Assembly: GCA_025966335.1 (NCBI GenBank)
Contig: JAICRS010000210.1
Coordinates: 1-5,333 of the forward strand
Length of the DNA stretch: 5,333 bases
Direction: 5' to 3'
Source: Nocardioidaceae bacterium
GTDB taxonomy: Bacteria > Actinomycetota > Actinomycetes > Propionibacteriales > Nocardioidaceae
In this document: one piece after another, positions 1-4,579 of the stretch
Layout of the letters: every line of letters starts with the position of its first letter
Numbering within the stretch: the first letter of the stretch is position 1
Notes under the pieces: model-generated
Databases searched by the model: none
Seen by the model: the letters and a program-made list of their open reading frames with translations, nothing else
What the model was told of the DNA's origin: nothing
Program-made: the position numbers and the translations under genes

Positions 1-303
<303 letters not shown>

Positions 304-328
304 CGCAGTCGCCGGGTGGGCAACTCTC

Positions 329-374
329 GGTGGTTGAGGTGTGAGGGCCGCCTTTCCCGAGCCTCGAGACCACC
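329..374 (+). terminator. Possible terminator hairpin after citrate synthase
   Basis: GGTGGT at 329-334 can pair with ACCACC at 369-374, and GAGG at 336-339 with CCTC at 362-365, separated by a small internal loop (T335 against 366-368) and a 22-nt apical loop. It begins 25 nt after the stop codon. There is no T-tract, which is usual for hairpin terminators in GC-rich actinobacteria, so function is inferred from position and pairing only. Confidence 0.35.
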
Positions 375-382
375 ACCGCGTA

Positions 383-407
383 TCTCCTGGAGGAGACCCG
401 TCTCTTC
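383..407 (+). repeat. Two overlapping, mutually exclusive small dyads
   Basis: TCTCC (383-387) pairs with GGAGA (392-396) around a 4-nt loop. The second dyad, GAGGAGAC (390-397) with GTCTCTTC (400-407), has one G-T wobble and a 2-nt centre. They share bases 390-396, so only one RNA stem can form at a time; as DNA, 390-407 could instead be an operator-like palindrome. No function can be assigned. Confidence 0.35.
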
Positions 408-471
408 GTCCGCATGAGCGCACACCCACTGGCCACGTTCGTCCAGATGAGGGTCGCGATGGACCCGGCCC

Positions 472-483
472 TAGGCTTCGGGC
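472..483 (+). promoter_or_regulatory. -10-like hexamer for a leaderless RTX-protein transcript
   Basis: TAGGCT (472-477) fits the actinobacterial TANNNT -10 pattern and ends 6 nt before the ATG at 484, so transcription could begin at the start codon itself. No Shine-Dalgarno sequence precedes this ATG, which agrees with leaderless translation. I found no convincing -35 element. Confidence 0.45.
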
Positions 484-978
484 ATGCGCACCCTCCGCAC
501 CACCGCGGCGGCCCTGCTGGCCGTCGCCGCCCTCGTTGGCACCGCCGGTTCGGCGCACGCCGTCCAGCGTGACCAGATCACCGGCACGAGCAGCTCCGAC
601 GACCTCAAGGGCACGAACGGCGACGACGTGGTCCGCGGGCTCGGCGGCAACGACGCCCTCGACGGTCGCAAGGGGCACGACGTCCTGATCGGCGGCACCG
701 GCGACGACACGATCACCGACTGGCTCGGCATCGCCGGGCAGCCGGACGACGGGGCCGTGGACACGTTCAAGGGCGGCGCCGGCAACGACATCCTCTACGT
801 CGGCCCCGGCGACACGGTCTTCGCCGGGTCGGGTGACGACCGGGTCAACGGCTACTACCTCGGGGCGGGCGACATCATCCACTGCGGCGAGGGCAAGGAC
901 GTGCTCGTCGTCAACGAGGACCTCCACGGCCTCGAGACCGACCAGTGCGAGAAGATCCTGGTCAAGTACGCGGGGTAG
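484..978 (+). CDS. Small secreted RTX-type calcium-binding repeat protein
   Basis: A 164-residue exported protein. Residues 1-26 form a Sec signal peptide: MRTLR at the N-terminus, an Ala/Leu/Val-rich core, and AHA at 24-26 as the likely signal peptidase I site. The mature part contains glycine/aspartate nonapeptide-like repeats of the haemolysin-type (RTX) class GGxGxDxUx at about 43-79 (for example GLGGNDALDG, GGTGDDTITD) and again at about 97-123 (GGAGNDILYV, GSGDDRVNG). Such repeats fold into a parallel beta-roll that binds calcium between turns. No enzymatic domain is attached, and no type I secretion C-terminus is expected given the signal peptide. Two cysteines, Cys134 and Cys155, flank the C-terminal cap and could form a disulfide after export. 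The ATG at 484 is chosen because it gives the complete signal peptide. The biological role is unknown; calcium-dependent surface or extracellular function is inference. Confidence 0.85.
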   Translation: MRTLRTTAAALLAVAALVGTAGSAHAVQRDQITGTSSSDDLKGTNGDDVVRGLGGNDALDGRKGHDVLIGGTGDDTITDWLGIAGQPDDGAVDTFKGGAGNDILYVGPGDTVFAGSGDDRVNGYYLGAGDIIHCGEGKDVLVVNEDLHGLETDQCEKILVKYAG

Positions 979-987
979 AACAGCGGT
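976..987 (+). promoter_or_regulatory. -10-like hexamer before the cupin gene
   Basis: TAGAAC (976-981) begins with the TAG stop codon of the RTX gene and lies 6 nt before the ATG at 988. It differs from TAGAAT at one position. No Shine-Dalgarno is present, so either a leaderless promoter or read-through from the upstream gene would supply expression. Weak on its own; it gains support from the same spacing at neighbouring genes. Confidence 0.3.
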
Positions 988-1503
988 ATGTCCTTTCCGT
1001 TCTACGACGACCCGGCGGGCCAGTACCCGCCCGACACGTACCACGGCGACACCGGCGAGGCGAGCGCCTGGATCCGACCGTCGGCGACGACGCCGGAGAT
1101 CGAGTACGCCAACGGCGGCAGCTGCGAGTACCTGCTCACCGGGCCCCGGTCGGCGGGCAAGCTCGGCATCTACCGTTGGAGCTTCGGCGAGGAGGAGAGC
1201 GGGCCGGACGCCCACTTCCACAAGTCGATCGCCGAGCTGTTCTACGTGTTGGAGGGCGAGGTCCGGCTGTACGACGGCCGCGGGTGGCAGGAGGCCGGCG
1301 CGGGTGACTTCCTGTACGTCCCCGAGGGCGGGCTGCACGGCTTCCGGGGTGGCAACCACGCACGAATGCTGCTGATGTTCACACCCGGCGCGCCCCGCGA
1401 GGACTACTTCGAGACGCTGGCCTCGCTCGGCCGCGGCGGCACCATGTCACCCGAGGAACGGGTGGAGTTCATGCTGCGGCACGACACTCATTGGGTGGAC
1501 TGA
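988..1503 (+). CDS. Single-domain cupin protein
   Basis: A 171-residue cytoplasmic protein with one cupin beta-barrel. Cupin motif 1 is seen at residues 72-90: His76 and His78 in HFH, Glu83 and Gly90, close to the pattern HxH(x)4E(x)6G. Motif 2 is at 106-117: Gly106, Pro112, Gly114 and His117. The four usual metal ligands (His76, His78, Glu83, His117) are therefore all present, so a metal-binding, possibly enzymatic, cupin is likely; the usual final Asn of motif 2 is not conserved. No signal peptide or DNA-binding domain is present. The helical tail from about 136 carries SPEERVEFMLRHD, a feature seen in many uncharacterised actinobacterial cupins. It begins only 9 nt after the RTX gene. Substrate cannot be predicted: cupins include dioxygenases, isomerases and small-molecule binders. 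Confidence 0.85.
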   Translation: MSFPFYDDPAGQYPPDTYHGDTGEASAWIRPSATTPEIEYANGGSCEYLLTGPRSAGKLGIYRWSFGEEESGPDAHFHKSIAELFYVLEGEVRLYDGRGWQEAGAGDFLYVPEGGLHGFRGGNHARMLLMFTPGAPREDYFETLASLGRGGTMSPEERVEFMLRHDTHWVD

Positions 1504-1509
1504 GCCAGG

Positions 1510-1522
1510 CAGAATGGCTCCC
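1510..1522 (+). promoter_or_regulatory. -10-like hexamer before the MOSC gene
   Basis: CAGAAT (1510-1515) differs from TAGAAT at one position and ends 7 nt before the GTG at 1523. No Shine-Dalgarno precedes either GTG 1523 or the in-frame ATG 1514. If the hexamer is a real -10, transcription would start near 1523 and exclude ATG 1514 as the start codon. Confidence 0.35.
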
Positions 1523-2164
1523 GTGACCGAACGCCGGCCCGCCCTGCCCTACCGCACCACCGCCGACCTGGAGTCGAAGCTCGACCACGTGCGGTCGGCG
1601 CCCACCGACGCGGGTGCGGTGCGCCTCGTCGTCCGCCGTCCCGACCTCGGCGTCCGCGAGATCCTGGAGGAAGGCCGGTTCGACCTGGCCGACGGGCTGG
1701 TCGGCGACACCTGGCTGGCCCGGGCGCGCTCGCGCGCGATCGCCGACGGTCGGCACTTCGACGCCCAGGTCAACGTGATGAGCGCGCGGATGGTCGCGCT
1801 CCTCGCCGACACTGCGGAGGAGCAGGCGTACGCCGGCGACCAGCTGTTCCTCGACCTCGACGTCTCGCACGCCAACCTGCCGACGGGGTCACGGCTTGCG
1901 TTCGGGGAGCCCGGCGCCGGCGGGGCGGTCATCGAGGTCAGCGCCAAGCCGCACAACGGCTGCGCCAAGTTCGTCGCCCGCTACGGCGAGGACGCGATGC
2001 GCTTCGTGAACGGCGAGACGGGCAAGCAGCTGCGGCTGCGCGGCTTCAACGCCCGGGTGGTCGAGGCGGGCGTCGTCCGGCCCGGTGACGTGGTCCGCGT
2101 CGTACGGCGCGGTGGTCTGGACGACCAGACAGATTCCCGTGCCAGGGGCGTCGTCTCCGTCTAA
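1523..2164 (+). CDS. MOSC-domain protein
   Basis: A 213-residue protein if read from GTG 1523, or 216 from ATG 1514; I prefer GTG because a -10-like hexamer overlaps the ATG, but this is not settled. MOSC (molybdenum cofactor sulfurase C-terminal) domains bind sulfur on a conserved cysteine and are found in Moco sulfurases, YiiM, YcbX and mARC-type proteins. Counting from the ATG, the domain covers roughly 35-198: the DGLVGDTW motif at 60-67 and the segment AKPHNGCAKF at 144-153, in which Cys150 is the conserved family cysteine. The domain stands alone, with no PLP-dependent sulfurase, ferredoxin or molybdopterin gene beside it. Residues after about 199 form a short non-conserved tail. The exact reaction is unknown; handling of Moco sulfur or reduction of N-hydroxylated compounds are family possibilities only. 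Confidence 0.85.
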   Translation: MTERRPALPYRTTADLESKLDHVRSAPTDAGAVRLVVRRPDLGVREILEEGRFDLADGLVGDTWLARARSRAIADGRHFDAQVNVMSARMVALLADTAEEQAYAGDQLFLDLDVSHANLPTGSRLAFGEPGAGGAVIEVSAKPHNGCAKFVARYGEDAMRFVNGETGKQLRLRGFNARVVEAGVVRPGDVVRVVRRGGLDDQTDSRARGVVSV

Positions 2165-2171
2165 CGTCCGA

Positions 2172-2205
2172 GGTGACACCCGACACCCCCCCACCGGAGG
2201 TCACC
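2172..2205 (+). repeat. Inverted repeat spanning the leader and Shine-Dalgarno
   Basis: GGTGAC (2172-2177) is the exact reverse complement of GTCACC (2200-2205), with a 22-nt loop between. The right arm takes the last G of the GGAGG Shine-Dalgarno and abuts the ATG at 2206, so a stem in mRNA could affect initiation. A 6-bp stem with a long loop is weak evidence. Confidence 0.25.
2196..2200 (+). promoter_or_regulatory. Shine-Dalgarno that fixes the start at 2206
   Basis: GGAGG lies 5 nt before ATG 2206. It decides the start over an in-frame codon at 2173, which would add 11 residues in front of an otherwise complete signal peptide. It is the only textbook Shine-Dalgarno seen in the window. 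Confidence 0.8.
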
Positions 2206-2709
2206 ATGCGAGTACGCCGTCACACTGCTGCCCTGATCATCACGTCCGCCCTCTTCGCGGCCGGTGTGGTCGCACCCGCCGACGCGAAGCCGGGCAACGG
2301 CAACGCCAACGGTCACCAGAAGCTCCACTGCCGCGCGTTCCACGCGAGCGGCGTGGGCATCGACGCCGGGAACGGCACCACCACCGCCATCATCTACCGC
2401 GGCAACCGGGAGATCGGCACCACGTTCGGCACCTTCGAGCCGGGTGTCCCCGACTCTGATGGCGTGGTGCCGTTCACCGGCAGCATCGACTTCACCAACG
2501 ACAAGGGCACCTTGGTCGCCCCCGTGGTCGGCACGCTCGACACGGTGACCGGCGAGTTCGTGTCGACCTCCGACAGCGTCACCGGCACGGGCGGCTACGC
2601 CGACGTCACCGGTCGACTCACGTTCGCGGGCGTCCAGGAAATCGCCGGCATCAACTTCACCGAGACCGTGCACGGCAAGCTCTGCGTCCCGAAGAAGAAG
2701 CAGCACTAG
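2206..2709 (+). CDS. Small secreted protein of unknown function
   Basis: A 167-residue exported protein. Residues 1-27 form a Sec signal peptide: MRVRRH, a hydrophobic core at about 8-24 and the cleavage site ADA at 25-27, leaving a mature N-terminus KPGNGNANG. The mature chain is rich in Gly, Thr and Val with short alternating hydrophobic stretches, as in an all-beta barrel. The segment from about 88 to 142, with FTGSIDF, TGEFVST and the motif GTGGYADVTGRLTFAG, resembles the repeated strand-turn style of secreted allene-oxide-cyclase-like or dirigent-like barrels. That fold assignment is my inference, not a recognised family match. Cys42 and Cys160 sit near the two ends of the mature chain and could close it with a disulfide. 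The C-terminus is basic (KKKQH). It lies 41 nt after the MOSC gene and has its own strong Shine-Dalgarno. Confidence 0.75.
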   Translation: MRVRRHTAALIITSALFAAGVVAPADAKPGNGNANGHQKLHCRAFHASGVGIDAGNGTTTAIIYRGNREIGTTFGTFEPGVPDSDGVVPFTGSIDFTNDKGTLVAPVVGTLDTVTGEFVSTSDSVTGTGGYADVTGRLTFAGVQEIAGINFTETVHGKLCVPKKKQH

Positions 2710-2721
2710 CCGACTCCGCAG

Positions 2722-2747
2722 GGAATTTCGGCGACGCCCAGCGGGTT
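2722..2747 (+). promoter_or_regulatory. Candidate ECF sigma promoter (GGAAT-N18-GTT) for the HtrA-like gene
   Basis: GGAAT at 2722-2726 is followed after exactly 18 nt by GTT at 2745-2747. This is the published consensus of Streptomyces SigR and close to that of mycobacterial SigH and SigE, which answer thiol-oxidative and envelope stress. It lies in the only sizeable gap before the protease gene, on the right strand, with a predicted transcription start about 30 nt before GTG 2786. Which sigma factor would use it cannot be told from the sequence. Confidence 0.55.
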
Positions 2748-2785
2748 CTCAGCCTGGTCACAGGTCGTACCCCGAGTCTCGACAT

Positions 2786-4042
2786 GTGACCGAGACACCC
2801 CAGGACCCGTACCAGCCCCACCCGCACCCCCAGCCGACCGTGTCGTCGTACGACACCCAGCAGCTGCCCCACGTCGCGTACCAGCGCGCCGTCGCGCCGC
2901 CTGCCCCGATCGAGCGCAAGCGCCGCCCTGGGGCGTTCGCCGCCGCGGTCGTCGCCGCGGCGCTGGTCGTCGGTGCCGGTGCCGGCGTCGGTGGCGCCGC
3001 CGTCTGGACCTCCCAGAACGACGCGGACACCACGACGTCGTCGGCGTCCCCCTCGACGTCCCCGGTCGTCGACACCCCGGCCGCCGCGTCGGGAGACGGC
3101 TCGATCGAGAACGTGGCCCAGACGGTGCTGCCGTCGGTCGTGAAGATCGACGTGTCCGGCGCCCAGGGCCAGGGCTCCGGTTCCGGGATCATCCTGACCT
3201 CGGACGGCCAGATCCTGACCAACAACCACGTGGTCGAGGTCGCCGGAGACTCCGGCGAGCTCGAGGTGTCGTTCGACGACGGCACCCACGCCAAGGCGAC
3301 CATCGTCGGGACCGACCCGCTCACCGACACGGCCGTGATCCAGGCCGAGGGCGTCAGCGGCCTCACGCCGGTCACCATCGGGTCGTCCGACTCGCTCCAG
3401 GTCGGCCAGGCCGTGGTCGCCATCGGGTCGCCGTTCGGGCTCGACGCGACCGTGACGACGGGCATCGTGAGCGCCCTGAAGCGCCCCGTGAACGTCGGCA
3501 GCGACGGCAGTGGCAACAGCACCGTCTACCCGGCGATCCAGACCGACGCGGCCATCAACCCCGGCAACAGCGGCGGCCCGCTCGTGGACCTCAACGGTCA
3601 CCTGGTGGGCATCAACGCCTCGATCCGGACGTCCCCCCAGGCCCAGGGCGGTGGCGAGCCCGGCTCCATCGGCCTGGGCTTCGCGATCCCGATCGACGCG
3701 GTGCTGCCGGTCATCGAGCAGATGGAGAAGGGCGAGACCCCGACCCACGCGCGGCTCGGCATCTCCGTCGAGAACGTCGCGGCCGGTGACGGTGCGCTCG
3801 TGGCGGACGGTGCTCGGATCAACGAGGTCAACACCGATTCGGCCGCTGCCAGCGCCGGACTCGCCACCGGCGACGTGATCACCAAGGTCGACGACACCCT
3901 GATCACCGACGCCGACAGCCTGGTGGCCACGGTCCGGTCCTACCGCCCCGGCGACGAGGTCACCGTGACCTACACCCGCGACGGCAAGGAGGACACGGTC
4001 ACGCTGACCCTGGACTCCGACGCCAGCGCCACGAACTCCTGA
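2786..4042 (+). CDS. HtrA/DegP-like S1C serine protease with PDZ domain, membrane-anchored
   Basis: A 418-residue envelope quality-control protease that degrades or refolds damaged extracytoplasmic proteins. Domains in order: a Pro/His/Gln-rich cytoplasmic tail (1-44), a basic stop (RKRR, 44-47) followed by one Ala/Val/Gly-rich transmembrane segment at about 49-74, a Ser/Thr/Asp-rich linker to about 104, a trypsin-like domain at about 106-312, and one PDZ domain at about 322-410. The catalytic triad is complete: His148 in TNNHVV, Asp181 in DPLTDTAVI and Ser262 in NPGNSGGPLV. The PDZ opens with RLGISV, a typical peptide-binding loop. The start is GTG 2786; no good Shine-Dalgarno is visible, and no upstream in-frame start exists. 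This matches the mycobacterial HtrA/PepD architecture; three paralogues usually exist per genome, so I give no symbol. A candidate ECF promoter lies upstream, consistent with stress control. Confidence 0.93.
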   Translation: MTETPQDPYQPHPHPQPTVSSYDTQQLPHVAYQRAVAPPAPIERKRRPGAFAAAVVAAALVVGAGAGVGGAAVWTSQNDADTTTSSASPSTSPVVDTPAAASGDGSIENVAQTVLPSVVKIDVSGAQGQGSGSGIILTSDGQILTNNHVVEVAGDSGELEVSFDDGTHAKATIVGTDPLTDTAVIQAEGVSGLTPVTIGSSDSLQVGQAVVAIGSPFGLDATVTTGIVSALKRPVNVGSDGSGNSTVYPAIQTDAAINPGNSGGPLVDLNGHLVGINASIRTSPQAQGGGEPGSIGLGFAIPIDAVLPVIEQMEKGETPTHARLGISVENVAAGDGALVADGARINEVNTDSAAASAGLATGDVITKVDDTLITDADSLVATVRSYRPGDEVTVTYTRDGKEDTVTLTLDSDASATNS

Positions 4043-4071
4043 CCCCACTCATCTCCCTTTCCAGGGTCAGG
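4038..4071 (+). terminator. Hairpin overlapping the stop codon of the protease gene
   Basis: CCTGACCC (4038-4045) is the exact reverse complement of GGGTCAGG (4064-4071), with an 18-nt pyrimidine-rich loop. The left arm contains the TGA stop. It may act with the stronger hairpin just downstream. Confidence 0.45.
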
Positions 4072-4079
4072 ACATCCGA

Positions 4080-4124
4080 CGGGAGCCGGCTCCGCCTCGA
4101 CCGAGCGAGGTGGGCCGGCTCTCG
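4080..4124. terminator. Long hairpin between convergent genes, likely bidirectional terminator
   Basis: The outer arms pair 4080-4090 with 4114-4124, including GAGCCGGC (4083-4090) against GCCGGCTC (4114-4121) and one G-T wobble. After a single bulged T at 4091 the pairing continues from 4092-4099 to 4106-4113, including CCTCG against CGAGG, closing on a 6-nt loop at 4100-4105. This makes about 19 pairs, mostly G-C. It sits between a + gene ending at 4042 and a - gene ending at 4130. No T-tract follows on either strand, as is common in high-GC actinobacteria. Confidence 0.75.
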
Positions 4125-4129
4125 CCGTG

Positions 4130-4561
4130 TCACGTCCTGCCGGTGACCCGGCGGTCGACCTCCTCCAGCACGCCCGGCCAGTTGGCAGCGAACTCGTCGC
4201 GGGTCGCTTCGTCCTCGAATCCGGTCTGGTGCAGCGCCACTCGCGTGAGCTCACCCGTCGGCTCGAAGGTCACCAGCACCTGGGTGGCGAACCGCTCGTG
4301 ACCGTCGTCGTCCTGGATGCGGGCGTGGTAGCCGAGCTCGCGCCCACGGTGCACGTCGGTGACGGTGCGCTCCTCCCGGAACGGCGGGTCCGGCGCCGGG
4401 TGGAAGCGGACGTGCCAGCGACCGCCGACCCGCAGGTCGAGGTCGGACTCCGTGACCCACGCGGGCCGATCGGAGTCGTACAGCGCCACGAACGCGTCGA
4501 AGCAGTCCTCCGGCGGTGCGGCGATCTCGTGGTCGACGGACAGGTCGAAGGTCTCGTCCAT
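4130..4561 (-). CDS. AHSA1/SRPBCC-family protein
   Basis: A 143-residue cytoplasmic protein of the START/SRPBCC fold, in the branch named after the activator of Hsp90 ATPase homologue 1. Visible family marks are the opening strand with HEIAAPPEDCFDAFV (11-25), the LRVGGRWHVRF block at 43-53, the pair of strands around ERTVTDVHRGREL (64-76), and the C-terminal helix signature HQTGFEDEATRDEF...NWPGVLEEVDR at 111-137. The fold makes a hydrophobic cavity for a small ligand. Bacterial members are rarely characterised and most are not known to touch Hsp90, so the ligand is unknown. The gene follows the ABC-F gene on the same strand after an 18-nt gap and may be co-transcribed, but it also has its own -10-like hexamer. 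The ATG at 4561-4559 gives the full first strand; the preceding GAGG touches the ATG and is too close to be an ordinary Shine-Dalgarno. Confidence 0.85.
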   Translation of the reverse strand: MDETFDLSVDHEIAAPPEDCFDAFVALYDSDRPAWVTESDLDLRVGGRWHVRFHPAPDPPFREERTVTDVHRGRELGYHARIQDDDGHERFATQVLVTFEPTGELTRVALHQTGFEDEATRDEFAANWPGVLEEVDRRVTGRT

Positions 4562-4573
4562 CCTCAGACCGTA
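4562..4573 (-). promoter_or_regulatory. -10-like hexamer for a leaderless AHSA1 transcript
   Basis: On the - strand TACGGT (4573-4568) fits TANNNT and ends 6 nt before the ATG at 4561, the same spacing as at the RTX gene on the other strand. It lies in the 18-nt gap after the ABC-F stop codon. No clear -35 element is visible. Confidence 0.4.
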
Positions 4574-4579
4574 CGCGGG

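Larger units (their letters stand above)
304..483 (+). other. Non-coding spacer with several short inverted repeats
   Basis: No convincing gene lies between the citrate synthase stop and the RTX-protein start. The stretch holds an imperfect hairpin at 329-374, two overlapping dyads at 383-396 and 390-407, and a -10-like hexamer just before the next gene; these are listed separately. A short ATG frame starting at 414 has no well-placed Shine-Dalgarno and only shadows the RTX gene. Confidence 0.6.

Noticed and set aside
414..575. Short ATG frame before and into the RTX gene
   Set aside because: The nearest purine-rich stretch (389-396) is about 18 nt upstream, too far for a Shine-Dalgarno, and the frame runs out of phase into the RTX gene giving Arg/Pro/His-rich sequence.
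601..840. Repetitive Gly/Asp-coding DNA as a possible CRISPR or tandem DNA repeat
   Set aside because: The repetition is at protein level (RTX nonapeptides); the DNA units are diverged and lack constant repeats with unique spacers.
2186..2192. Run of seven C as a possible phase-variation tract
   Set aside because: It is short, lies in an untranslated leader, and occurs in GC-rich DNA where such runs are expected.
2173..2205. In-frame upstream start (GTG 2173) for the secreted orphan
   Set aside because: It would put 11 residues in front of a complete signal peptide and has no Shine-Dalgarno, while ATG 2206 has GGAGG at correct spacing.
2161..2706. Open frame on the - strand covering the secreted orphan
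   Set aside because: The + strand frame has a Shine-Dalgarno, a signal peptide and coherent beta-strand pattern; the - strand product is a compositionally biased antisense shadow.
484..2709. A dedicated multi-gene system made of RTX protein, cupin, MOSC protein and secreted orphan
   Set aside because: The gene families share no known pathway, and the start-site signals suggest separate transcription. Short spacing alone in a compact actinobacterial genome does not show functional linkage.
2657..4048. Long open frame on the - strand opposite the protease gene (463 codons)
   Set aside because: Its product is a low-complexity Gly/Arg/Asp/Val-rich chain with no domain, and it mirrors the codon bias of the protease gene, which has a full catalytic triad. 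It is a GC-driven shadow.
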